Shown here piece by piece: positions 46,671 to 58,700 of a stretch of DNA of 64,000 nucleotides (position 1 is its first letter; every line of letters begins with the position of its first letter). The stretch is taken from positions 96,379-160,378 of the forward strand of contig CDMY01000225.1 of the NCBI GenBank assembly GCA_001179505.1, written 5' to 3'. A program made the translations under genes and the position numbers. The DNA comes from Vitrella brassicaformis. Taxonomy: Eukaryota > Sar > Vitrellaceae. Below the pieces are notes generated by a model. The model searched no databases. It was not told where the DNA came from and saw only the letters and a program-made list of their open reading frames with translations.

Positions 46671-48341
46671 ATGACCACCGCCACACCGCCATCAGCGGCG
46701 GATCTGACCAACAAGTCAGCCCTTGGCTGCCTCAAGCAAGCGCTTCTCCACCGCAAGTTCGGCCTCTTGTGTCTGAGGGCGTCCAAGCATGCCCTGTCGG
46801 CCAAGCATCTACAGACATCCCTCGACGCTCTCCCCACCGCCGACACGGCCTTCCATCTGGGCCTGGCCTACTATGGCTTGCGGCCCGACCGCCTTGCCGA
46901 CGCTGAGCGGGCCTTTGAGACCGCCACCCGCCTGGACAGCGGGATGAGTGGCGCTTATGTGAATCTGATGGTGCTGAAGATGCTGCAGGGCGACGACGAT
47001 GGGGCGACGGCAATGGCTACACGGGCACTGGAGATCAAGAGTGACTGCCCAGAGGCCGTCATGAACCTTTCTAACATCCTCAGGTACGGGGATGCACCAT
47101 CAATAGATGTGTGTGTGTGTCCCTGACCAGGTGTGTGTCTGTGTGTCTGGTCAGGTCTCGAGGCGCTCGCGAGGAGGCCATCAGCTTGGTGTGGCGACAC
47201 ATACAAGATTTCCACCCGCACCACGAGGCCCAGCGGGATTCTTCGGCTGCTACCATTGATGTGTCCGAGATGCCGAGTGACGACGGCTCCTTAGCCGACA
47301 CGCCTGTTGCTGTGGTGTGCGTCAAGTGGGGCAAGAGGTACCCTCCCTGCTATGTGAATCGACTCTTCTGGTGAGCAACAGGATGAAGCCGACTCATGGA
47401 AGGGTACATGCTTTTCTCATTTGCTGTGGTTGTCAGGGGTGTGCGTCGTTCCCTAAGCGGCAGCTCCTTTTCGTGGGAATTTCGGTGCTACTGTGACGAC
47501 GGTGATGGGCTGGCCGACGGCATCAAGACACACCACCTGCCGCCTCACCTGACAGGATGGTAGCCGCACACAGACAGGGGCTCCTGACCACAAATAGATT
47601 GGCGTCTGCGTGTGTGTTCAGGTGGGGCAAAAGCTATCTGTTCCATCCAGATGCTCAGCTCGAGGGCCGCCGGTGTGTGTACATCGACCTCGACACCGTC
47701 GTCACGGGACCCCTGGAGCCCCTGATGGCCGCATACAGGGGGGCGTTCGGCCTCTTGGGCACAGATGACATCCACTGCGAACTCGCCAAGGGCGGATACA
47801 ACTCAAGTGGGCCAAGAACACCTGCCCTTCATGTCGCGTCCATCCATCCATCCATCCATCCACCGTGTGTTGTGTTGTTCATGCAGGTGTGATAATCTGG
47901 ACCGGCCAAGCATCCCTGCGCCCCATCTCCACCGCCCTCACCCCCGCTGTGCGCCGCTATGTGCACCGATTCGACCACTGGCTGGAGATGATGGTCGCGC
48001 ACGCGCACCTCCTCAACCAGCTCCCTCTGCCGCATCGCATCGTCGATTTCTGCCAGACGTTCCGCACTGGCGCGCCGCGACCCCGGTGTGTCTTCATGAC
48101 CGGGGAGAGCACAGCAGATGGCGGCCCATGTGAAGACAATAGTGGGGCGGGAGAGGGGGTTGCGGATGGAGAGAGCGAGGGCGGTGCTGTGTGTCTGCCA
48201 GCTGATGTGTGTTTGGTGACATTCCCCAGGAGCCCCAAGCCCCATGAGGTGGCGGAGATCCGAGAGAGCAGACACGACTGGGTCAGGCAGCATTGGTGCG
48301 GTGACGATGTGGCAAGTGGTGGCATTTTGCCAGAGGTGTAG
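46671..48341 (+). CDS. TPR protein with a glycosyltransferase-like domain
   Basis: Exons 46671-47083, 47155-47370, 47436-47559, 47622-47806 and 47887-48341 join in phase. The first exon encodes tetratricopeptide helices (AFHLGLAYYGLRPDRLADA, then AERAFETATRLD, then ALEIKSDCPEAVMNLSNIL). The later exons resemble a nucleotide-sugar transferase: VAVVCVKWGKRYPPCYVNRL, then FRCYCDDGDGL, then GKSYLFHPDAQLEGRRCVYI with LDTVVTGPLEPLM, where DLD is a candidate DxD metal site. No signal peptide or membrane segment is seen, so a cytosolic or nuclear sugar transferase is likely. TPR plus transferase recalls OGT in architecture, but the catalytic domain differs. The gene starts about 400 bases from copy D in the opposite direction. 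Confidence 0.7.
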
Positions 48342-49669
48342 AAAGTCGAGCGGTCTTTTGGCTTGGCGCTTAGGCCGTGCTGATGCGTAGGTTGCTGCTT
48401 CTGTGAGTAGGACTCTGAGTGGACGGCACAGGTCGCCACGCAATTGACTCTCTGATGGATTGACTGACCAATCAATGTCGCTAACACTGTCTCAATCCGG
48501 CAGGCGCGAGGCGTCCACTGCACTGCAAGCACCACACGCACACAAGTACATTTACTCGGTCGCCTATCTGCCGCTGCCTAGGACCGGTGACCCAGGCGAA
48601 AGACGCACAGACAGCCACTCGGCCATGGAGTGAGTGCAGGTCAGCGCCACGGACACAGCGGATGGGGACGAATGGATGGCAGATCAGGGAGGGAGGGGAC
48701 TCAGCACCTGTGATGTGACAGAAGTGTGTGCGCTTCATTGATATGGAGTAAGTCATCCATCCATTCATCCAGCCAGTCGATCACCGAACGTTTCGTGGCG
48801 GGAGAAAAGTGCCCCCCGTCCCAACAACACCATNNNNNNNNNNNNNNNNNNNNNNNNNNNNNNNNNNNNNNNNNNNNNNNNNNNNNNNNNNNNNNNNNNN
48901 NNNNNNNNNNNNNNNNNNNNNNNNNNNNNNNNNNNNNNNNNNNNNNNNNNNNNNNNNNNNNNNNNNNNNNNNNNNNNNNNNNNNNNNNNNNNNNNNNNNN
49001 NNNNNNNNNNNNNNNNNNNNNNNNNNNNNNNNNNNNNNNNNNNNNNNNNNNNNNNNNNNNNNNNNNNNNNNNNNNNNNNNNNNNNNNNNNNNNNNNNNNN
49101 NNNNNNNNNNNNNNNNNNNNNNNNNNNNNNNNNCACCACAGAGCAACCATTTCCTTTTGTCGATCGATCGTTGGTCCGAGCCCGCCGCCTTGCCTGTCGG
49201 TGCAGACCACGTGGCTGGCCCCTAGAAAAACACTTCGCCCGCTGTAATGATACGGATGTGCCTAGCTAGCCTCACACAGACAGACAGCCAGGCAGCCAGA
49301 GGGAGCAGTACCACACCATCGATCCATCGATTGACAGCCAGGCAACGAGGGTCATCTATCTGGTGTAAGAAACTCACAGTACGGATCCACTGCATTCCAT
49401 TCCATTGCACGACTCCCCTCCCAGCCCACACAAATCCCTCCCTCCCTCACCGACCCCAGCCAGCCCACTGCAGCTACCGAATACGGTTGTCATCACCCAT
49501 CCCCTCCCTCCCCACGCAACGCAACCAACACCCGGCAAGCAGCCACAACACACACATAAACTCCCCTCCCTGGAAACAAACAAACACACACAGCGTCACG
49601 AGAGCAGGCACCGATGTGTGTACGGTGTGTGGCGGCAAGCTCACCGAAAAGTGTCATTGTCTCCCTTCC
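48342..49669. other. Intergenic region with assembly gap
   Basis: No gene is seen on either side of the N run. Short CATC and CAGC repeats are present. Confidence 0.5.
48834..49133. other. Assembly gap (300 N)
   Basis: Exactly 300 N, the same length as the first gap, so probably a placeholder size and not a measured one. Confidence 0.95.
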
Positions 49670-50000
49670 TCAGCTCTCTTCGGGCTTCGTGGGCGTCTTG
49701 GCTTCGGGTTGTTTGGGGAAATCGCCGGTTATCTCACGGTAGATGTTGCGCGGCCACGCCAGCACGTTGCCCCACGCGCACCACGACACCACCTGAGGGA
49801 ACGACAAACAAACAACACACACAGTACAGTGAAGGGTTTCTTGCCGCCGTGTGCCTGTGGCAGACAGTGAGAGGTACCATGATGCCTCCAACGGAGGCGA
49901 GGAGTGTAGGGAGGTCGCGGACGAACATCTTGGACCAGTTGGCGGCAGAGGTGCCGAACAGAAACTGCGCCACGCGCCCACCTTTGGTGTTGTTTGACAT
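49670..50000 (-). CDS. Small protein of about 80 residues, possibly organellar membrane
   Basis: Two exons: one from the ATG at 50000 to about 49878, and one from about 49793 to the stop at 49670. The product begins MSNNTKGGRVAQFLFGTSAA, has a moderately hydrophobic middle (LPTLLASVGGIMVVSWCAWG) across the splice junction, then NVLAWPRNIYREITGDFPK and a Lys/Glu/Pro tail. The splice keeps frame. The size and single central helix are like small subunits of mitochondrial complexes, but no family is recognised. Confidence 0.5.
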
Positions 50001-50621
50001 GGTGACCGCTGGTCTGGTTGGAGGGAGCTTCAAGCAACGCCGAGGGAACACAAGAGAGATTGACGACGACGACCAAAGGGAGCAACGCTGGACTTCCTGA
50101 GAGCTTAGCTTCCCGGCAGCAGCGGTTTCAGGGAGTACCCTAGGCGGCCTACGCTTCAGCTTTTTTTGGGATTATTGGTTGCAGCGACGGGGCCATGATG
50201 CATCGCGCCAGCTTCCATACCGTCTGCACTGCACGAAATGCACTCCGTCAACCTTTCACTCACAAAAAGAGGCGACTTCAGAAACTTATTTCATGATGAT
50301 CATGGCCTACAGACAGCGTCTGACTCCACAACGTCACATCGCCGCATCTACACCCAGGGCCCGCACACACGCATGCACGGTGCCGGACCGGGGCGGCTGA
50401 GGGCCTACAGGCTGAGGGCCTACAGGCGCCCTCACCACGACACCAAAAACTGCGCAGTGGCACGCACACAGGCAGAAAACCACACTTGGCACGGCGTAGT
50501 AGCCCTACGAAGCCAACATAACATCACAGACACGCTACGGAAACCGCTCTCGGCTGTGACTACTGAGACGAGAGAGCTGTCCTGTCCTCCCCTTCCCTCA
50601 TTGTTTCATTGGTCCATTCCT
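50001..50621. other. Intergenic region, 3' side of the FAX-like gene
   Basis: No gene is seen. A short direct repeat (gctgagggcctacag, twice) lies at about 50396-50425. Confidence 0.5.
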
Positions 50622-50702
50622 TCATTTGGGGTCATAGACGAGCGGTGCATTCGGCCAGTCGGCGCCAAAGGCGAGACTCTGCAGAACCACACACACAGAC
50701 AC

Positions 50703-50735
<33 letters not shown>

Positions 50736-50968
50736 GAAGGACAGTCACACCTTCCCCCTCAGATGCAGCAGTGCTGGTGCATCGGCTGCCCACCTGCATT
50801 CGGGTGACGTATTCCTTGAGGTTGGGGTATTCCTTGGTCATGAGTGTATGGAAGATGCTGTCCTCTCGGAACAGCATGCACTGCTGCAGCGCGGCGAACA
50901 CGTGGGCGTCGACCGTCGTCACGCTGTCGCCCATCATGTACTTCTTCTTGCCTGACACACACAGCCAT

Positions 50969-50999
<31 letters not shown>

Positions 51000-52217
51000 G
51001 ACACACCACCATCGGTTGCCGCGAACACCACCAAGTGTTGCGTCTGGTGTGTTTGGCTGACCGAGTATGTTAGCGAATGCCTTGAGGTCGTCCCGGATGA
51101 TTTCTTCCTTCTCCTGCTTGTCGAACCGGCCGTAGCCCAGGCCGTAAAGTAGTTTCTTGACCCGGGGGAGGACGAACAGCAGGAAGGGCACCATCAGCAG
51201 CGCCTTCTTCCACCCAGTGATGCCGACCACCTCCGCGAACCGGTCCAGGTCCGAGAAAAAGCGATAGTCGACGATCGGCCTGCAGCGCAGATCAGTGGCA
51301 CATACCACATACCACACCGCACAGGCACCTGTGCGTTCGTGTGTGTGTGTGTGGCGAGGGTGGTTTACCAGATGAAGTGTTCGTTGGTCATCCTCATGAG
51401 TGCGTGTGCGGTGGCGAGCTGCTCGGGAGTCAGCTTGTCGTCCAACTTGACGTTGAAGTCCTTCGTCAGGCGCTGGATGCAGAGCACTACAAAGGGGGCG
51501 ACACACACGTGTCCCACTCAATGTCGCCACTGGCCTGTCTGTCTGTCTGTCTGTCTGGATGGATTGCATACCCGAGTCGGCCACTTCTTCGCCCTTCCAC
51601 ATCATCCAGGGCTTCTTGGCCTGGATACATGTGACAGGCGACCGACATCGACATTGACATCTGTGTCGGTATGTACCACCTCGCTCCCTCCTCTCCCTCC
51701 CATCCCTCTCGCGCTTACGTGCTTCTTGCTCATCGGGCCCTCCGTCTCGAGGCGATACGGGATCTGAGCCCCCCGGCCACGCCACACACGTCAAATCACA
51801 CACCGTCCATCGGTGTTTTCTGTCTGCCTGCGTTCCTCTCTCCCCCGATCTCACTCACTTTGGCGAGTCGCATGAAGACCTCGAGGCGCAGGGCGGGAGG
51901 CGAGACGGAGGGCGTGATATCCTTGCAGCGCCAGAAGCCATGCAGCACCACTCGATCGGCTGATTCCTTCTTCTCCTTCTTCTCCCGCTGCTTGGCCTTG
52001 TACGCCTTGACCAACTTCACTGCACACACACACACCAGTGACACCACACCACAAGGCACATACAGGGCAGATGAACACAGAAATGGCATTCGATTCTCAT
52101 CCCCTTCTGTCCGATGGTGAGGCGCTGACCTGCCAGGTGAAGAGAGGCAGCGGCGCCTACGAGGATGCCGGTCTTCTGGAGCAGGCTCCATTGCTGATCT
52201 GTCAGCTGGATACCCAT
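50622..52217 (-). CDS. FAX/metaxin-like glutathione S-transferase-fold protein
   Basis: The start at 52217 gives MGIQLTDQQWSLLQKTGILV and a short hydrophobic N-terminal segment, likely a membrane anchor. A Lys/Glu-rich stretch follows. The N-terminal thioredoxin-like unit reads VVLHGFWRCKDITPSVSPPA, then LRLEVFMRLAK, then IPYRLETEGPMSKKH, then KKPWMMWKGEEVADS, which is the pattern of the failed-axon-connections/metaxin branch of GST proteins. The C-terminal helical unit includes LMRMTNEHFIWPIVDYRFFS, then FAEVVGITGWKKALLMVPF, then DDLKAFANILGKKKYMMGDS and VTTVDAHVFAALQQCMLF. The last exon ends APLVYDPK. All junctions keep phase. Family members are membrane-associated and rarely show classical GST activity; a mitochondrial outer membrane location is possible. 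Confidence 0.78.
50700..50734. repeat. (CAGA)n microsatellite
   Basis: A run of caga units in the last intron of the FAX-like gene. Similar cagacagacaga runs sit in introns of the channel copies, for example at 766-792 and 30725-30750. Confidence 0.85.
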
Positions 52218-52687
52218 CGTACCGTGGGCACCAATGGATGGATCCGGCGGGACGCCCTGATTCGCCGCAGTCGAATGCTGCAGACAGACAGACGAGAGGG
52301 AAAGGCGGTCTTACTGCATTGCTCTGGCTTACATGCTGAGAGAGTGCCGCTTCTTCTTCGACACAAATTTTCTCCGTGAAACGGATGCGTGTCATCGCGA
52401 GCTCGAGCTCGCAGAAACGCCGCTTCCTCATTCTTCGGCCAAATTCGGGGGTTTCTTCTGTTCCCTCATCGTTGGTGCGGCGATCTCTCTATAGGTCCAG
52501 GCGATCAGCTCGATTCCCTAGCGGTTTGGTCGAGGATTTTCATCGCGGGAGGTCGAGGACGTTACCGAGGCTATTGGCTGCACATTTGAGCGACGAGGGG
52601 CGTCAGTGGTGGCCAAAGGATCAATGACATGACGAGTGGCGAGGGTCAGGACGGCCAGTAGGTGCAGTGCATCGCGAGGAGAGCAGA
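52218..52687. promoter_or_regulatory. Divergent intergenic promoter region
   Basis: A 470-base spacer lies between the starts of the FAX-like gene (minus) and the DDT/WHIM gene (plus). No core motif was recognised. The role is inferred from the head-to-head layout, and part may be 5' UTR exons. Confidence 0.4.
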
Positions 52688-55600
52688 ATGTCTCGCCAGG
52701 GGTCCGTCCCGCCCGTGACGCGCCGCTCGGCAGCCGCTGCAAAGAGTGCTGAGGTACCTGAGGCAGCACAGACACAACTTTACGCGTCGCTCCGCAAACA
52801 CACGGCGCTTGCTCTCTCTCTCCTGGCCTGCAGGCAGCTGGCGATGATCATTTTAAGGATGGGGAAGGTACGCAGTGCACTCTGACGCCATGCGCACCTG
52901 ACATAATGTGTATGGGCCATGTGTGTGTTGCCTTCCTGTGTTGGTCAGGTTTGGCTCGGAAGCCCCGCCAGCTGAGGCAGCGTCGTGAGAGGCCATCCCG
53001 GCCCCCCTCGTCTGACGATGCCGTTGCAGCCGCCGACAGCTCCAATGCGCAGCACAGGAGTGATGGCGTCACGACCCGGTCACAGCGAGCGGCCGCCAGC
53101 AATCGGCAGGCAGACGGCGAGTCCGGGAGGCGGCGGAGCACCCGAGTTCGGCAGCGAGCGGCGGCAGCAGCCGATGGCGACATGCACGACGATAGCGAGG
53201 GCGGCCGCGACGAGTGCGCTGAGGAGATGGTGGTGGATGATGGGGAGAAGGAGGCTGGTGCCAGTGACAACCACACTGACAATCCCAAAGATGGCGACAG
53301 CAGTGAGATGGGTCGTGGCGTCAGCCACGTCGGCCAGCGCAAGCCATCCGGCGGCGATTCAACACCCTCGGCAAGGGACGACAAACAACACGCCAGCAGC
53401 AAGCGCAGACAGGAGGCCAAGGCCACATCGGCCATGTTGCCGCCGCAGGGCGAGCCTGCGGTGGCCAAGTCGAGCAGGATGCTGGAGGTGCACAAGGAGA
53501 TCACCACCAGCATGCTGCGCGAGTCAATTCAAGAGCCGGGCGGCCAGGCCGCCGGGGCGTCGAGTGGTGCGGAGGCGAATTCGAAAAAGAGCGAAAGGGG
53601 CGGGGAGAGGGCCGCAGCTGCAGCTGCGGCGCAGAGTGGCGAGAAGGGGCAGCAGATGGGCCTGATGGTGAGCAAACAGCACAGGAAGCGTGTGGCAATC
53701 AATGCGCACAGCTCTTGAGTGAGATGTGTCTCGTGCCTTTTTGTGTGTGCATGCAGGAGAGGGCGGATTTAAGTCGGCAGCTGGTTGAGCTGCGCAACAG
53801 GTCGGCCACCATGCAGCACGAGACCGACTTCCTAATTCAGGTGCGCAGAAAGAAAGCCGAGCGACAGCAAAGGCGAAACGGTGTCAACCAGAGATCTGAC
53901 TGACACTCATTGCGTGCATCCCGATCTTCTCTCGTCGCATGTTCAGAGCAAGGACCGAATGCGCAAACTGCTCGCGCAGGAGGAGGACATCGGTGCGCCT
54001 ACACAACCTCGACACACACACACACACACACACACGTCTTACTGAAGGCACCCAATACCTTTCCGTGCCCTTGTATCTCTTGCCTCAAATCAGTTGCGGC
54101 GAGTCAGGGCTCCGATAAGGAGAGGGAGGGCGAGATGAAGACGCACCTCTCCCAGATGTATCGCGCCAGACCCCTCTACCACCCACCAGGCGCGCTAGCA
54201 GCAGCGGCAGCAGCATCAGCAGGAGGCAGGCACGACTCCCCCGTCGCCGCAGCAGCGCGCAAGAAGAAGCTCCCCTCTCCCGGCCCCTCTGACAGCGACA
54301 TCCGCGCGCAGCAGCAGGCGGCCACGGCCAAGCGTCGGAAGCAGCAGCAGCAGGTGGCCCCCATGCCGCCCCTCCCCACCCTCCCCAACCGCTTCCTCTT
54401 CTCGCGGGACATCCGCATGCCGCAACACAACAGATCCGCAGAGGAGGACAAAAGCAGGGGCCCTGGCGGCAAGCGCGAGTCGGTCGCCAACATGATGGGC
54501 GGGATTCGCTTCATTGCCGGGGGCATGCCCATCGCACCACCCACAGCAGCCAGAGACCGTCATCCACTGCGGATCGTCCGGCCGCAGGGAGGCGTCAGAC
54601 CGGGCCCCTTCGCCACAGCCACAGGCGCCTCTATCCGCTGCGTGCACATCGACCTCGAGAAGGACCAGGAGATGGAGATGGACGACGAAGACGACACCGA
54701 GTCTGTCGACCCTCCCCCCCTCGACAAGCGCCTCCCACTGTGGGATGAAGCCGAGATGCGGCAGCGCCGGGTGGCCATGTCGATGCTGGTGGGCGACTGG
54801 GCGTGCAGTCACCCGCCGCCCGGCAGGACCGAGTCAGACCCACAGTCGTCAGATGACGACAGCGAGGCGGATAGAGAGGCGGGGGGGCTGCCCGCCGGCT
54901 TCAAGCCACCGTTCCCTCTGCTCGATGGTTCTGTCGTGCGGGAGGGAGGGGGTCATGGCGATGAGAGGGAAGGGGAGAGAGAGAGGGAGGGGGAGGGAGG
55001 GGCAGATGAGGGCGCTGCTTCTGGTGGTGGTGGTGGGGATGCTGGTGGTGACGATAGCGAGATGCATCAGTGGCTGGAAGGAGGTGGGGCAGGCCGACAC
55101 GACACTCACAGGCAGACAGGCAGATAGACAGAGATCGGTCCTCTTCCTGGCCGAACGAACCCCTGTTCGTCACACATTGTGTGTCTGGTGTGATTGGTTC
55201 AGTTGCGAAGCCGCTGGAGTACCCGCCAGCAGAGACCATTCGCACGCCAGCCAAGGTGAGGCCACCCTGTGCACAGGCCAAGTCCAACACACACTCACAC
55301 ACACTGCATTATGCCGGTTGTGCGCAGTTGGTTCCGTCTCTTCTCACCTGTTGGGACTGGTGCTGCACGGCAAGGTGGGCCACACGGCACCCGACACACG
55401 CGCAGACAGACACATAGAGGTGGCCAAAAGTGGAGGGAAGGCAGTCGGTAGCGAAAGGGTCAGTACATGAGTGGCCTCGACATGTGGCGCTTGGTGGTTT
55501 GCCCGAGAGGTTAAGGGGTTGGACTTGAAATCCAATGGGCCTCGCCCGCGCAGGTTCGAGCCCTGCAGCCGCCGCGTATGACTCTAGGGTTTCTGGGGTT

Positions 55601-55697
55601 ACAGGGTTCCACCTGGCCTGGGGGGGCCGTTTTGTGACCTCCGTGTCCTTCATGCGATCGTGGATTGTTCTCATTTCTGTCTGTCTTTGTTCTCTGC

Positions 55698-55728
<31 letters not shown>

Positions 55729-58700
55729 TGCAGTGACTTGTTGGAGCTGCCTGTGTTGAGCCTTGAAGAGTTCGAGGCGGCCATCTTTGAGGAGGACTCG
55801 CCCTACGTGCACGCCCTCTCCATGCTCCTTCTCAGGATGATCGCTATCGACTGGTCGGCTCTCTCTCCCTCTCTCTCATTCACACAAGGAGGGAGAGACC
55901 TTCATGCCAGTCGTGTGTGTTGTGATTTGTTGCGTGCGCAGGACGGGAGAGGGCGCGAGTTACTTCAACGTGAAGCCCCTCAACTACCTCTGCTGGGTCT
56001 CACATGCGCGAGAGGTATGCAACCAAACACATACAGACACACACATACACACACATACACATAGCACATCTGCTGCTGTCTGTCTGGGTCAGCACGTGTC
56101 GGAGCACCTCAAGCACCGGCGGAACCTGCTCACAGAGGTAAGCGGCGCGACGCACACACACACGGCCACACAGACGTGTGTGTCTGTGTTTTGGTGCGCA
56201 GGACGAGCAGGGCGGGCTCCAACGGCTGGTTGATGAGCTCGCGTCGGGCGACTACACACAAATATCACCCGAAGGTATACACGCACACACAGGTGCGATA
56301 GAAGGCCACATATGTGTGTGTATGTGCCAGTGCGTATCGAGTTGCTGGCGCTGCTCGTCGACCATGCCACAGAGACGGCCGTCTTCAGGTACACACCATG
56401 GCTGACATACTGGTAGTGCTGGGTGTGGCTCACTCCACCACCCACCCTGTCACCCTGTGTGTGTGCAGGACATACACGGAGATGTGCCAGATTCGCCTCG
56501 ACCATCTCAAAGCGGTAAGGCACACAAAACACCACCCCACCGCCAGCACAAGGTGAGTGCTCTGGCTGCGTGAGTGCAGGAGGCGGCCCGTCACCGTGAT
56601 CGGCTCATCGCCAACCAGAAGGACATCAGACACATACGTGTACGCCTCCACACCTACACACTCACACACTCATACTCGCCTGCACAAGATAAGATGCACA
56701 CCTCTACCACTCTTCCCATATGCAGGCCTTCATCCTTTGCCGTCTGCCCAAGGATCAGCACGAGAGGGTCCGGCAGCTCCACGCGGCAGCACAGGACAGA
56801 TACAAAGCCGCACTCAAGGCCCACCGACGCCGCACTGACCCATTCACGCCGGCCAGCCCGACTGAGGGAGACACACGAGACCACAAGATGGCCGGCGGCG
56901 ATGAGCATCCTCAGCAGATGATGAACGGGGCCTGCGGCGCTGAGGCAGATGCAGATGGGGAGGGGGACGGCATCATTGCAGAGGACGCCTGTGCGACGTC
57001 TGCGGCTACCCAGAACCACCACCACCACCACGAGCAGCAACATGACGGTCGGCAAAGCAAGAACGGCGCGCCGGTGGGGGCGGTCAAGGACGAGGCGAGA
57101 GGGGGTCCGGGAGGTGCCGGCGAGGCTGGCGCTGAGGTGGGTGGTGGGATGGCCTCGGATCAGCCGCCAAGGCCCGAGGACTTCGAGCCGACACTCGATG
57201 AGCTCGTGGGCGACATGCAGCTTGACCCACTGATGGGTGAGCACACAGACGGAAATATGTGTGTGTGGATGATGACGTTGTATCATGGTTGTTGGTTCTC
57301 CCTGTGTATGTGCGTGCGTGTGTGGCAGTGGACAAGAAGCGCGCCCACGAGAGGCTGCTGGAGGAGAGAAGCAAGCTCCTGACCATGCTCAAGACATGGG
57401 TACCCAAAGCACATTGCACTCACGAAGACGCAGAAGCATGATCATCATTCCCCTCTCTCTTGCCGTCTCTCTCGTGTGTGTGTATGTCTTCGTCACCTTT
57501 GCCTGCAGGACTCTCAGCTGCCCCGGCTGCATGGCTCCATGGGCCAGCGCACCGACCCTCTCGGCCGCGACCGCGACGGCAACATGTACTGGCACCTCAG
57601 GAGCGACTCCAACTGGCTCTTCGTCGAGCAGGCCACCGCCATCCCCACCACACACAAGAACACCCCCGCCATCTGCCACTCGGGATTCCCCCTCCCCGCC
57701 GGCCACGTGCTGCCTGCAAGGCTGCTGTGTCAGCGGTATCTCGCAGAGGCCGACAAGACACACACACAACAGGATGATGACCCACAGCCATCCTCACAGC
57801 AGCCTGAGCCCTCCCCACTGGAGCTCAATGGCGTCGAACCAGACGCACCTGTCCCCGCCCCCGCCTCACCTGCGCCACCAATCGAGCCATCCGCCGCTGC
57901 TGGCAGCCCCCCGTCGCCCGCACACCCCTCTGCCCATTCTGGCCGCCATGGCCGCAACCCGCGGTCGCACTCGCCCGGACTGAAGCGATCGGCAGGGTCG
58001 TCAAGGCGGCATCAGCACCACGCCAAGATCGAGAGAAAGAGAAGCCAGCAGTCGTTGGGCGGCCGGCCCGGCCACACTGCGGCGCCGCCCCGGAGCGATT
58101 CGGCCGCTTTGAGGGAGCGGACGACCAAGTGGCTGCTCTACAAGGACGGCAAGAGCATCGCGGGGGTCGTTGGGACGCTGTCTGACAGCATCCCTGAGGA
58201 GAGGCGGCTCAAGCGGCGCCTCCGTCGGGGCATGACACAGCCGTCCATCTGCCGGATGTCGCCACACAAGACGCCGGCGTGGTGTGTCCGCAACTTCCCT
58301 TCACGAGCCAGACAGGTCAGCCAGCCGGGTGACGCCACTGCCTCAACAGGGTGGTGCAATCAATGCTCACTCTCTCCTTGATCCCTTGTGTTGCCTTCTG
58401 CAGCAATATCTGCGGCTGAATCGTATCCTAACCAACGTGACGCCCACTTCCTCTCAGGCCGCAGGCAGCGGTGACGCCGAGGTGCTGGAGTGTCCTGTGT
58501 GTGGCGACATCTGGTTTTCGCACCAGTACCACTGCCCCCGGTCTCACGTGACGGTCGATCGAGAGGCGGCCGAGGCGCACGAGGCTGAGTGGGGGGCCAA
58601 GGGTGGCGGCGGTGGTGGTGTGCCTGAGGTCTCTCTGGTGTTATGGCGGCTCAAGCAGGAGCTGCTGCTCATCGAGAAGGTCGCCACCAAACACCCCATC

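Noticed and set aside
55070..55127. Stop of the DDT/WHIM gene at 55127 (HRQTGR end)
   Set aside because: A donor at the preceding WLEG codon joins in phase to VAKPLEYPPAETIRTPAK and then to the DDT domain, so the stop is intronic.
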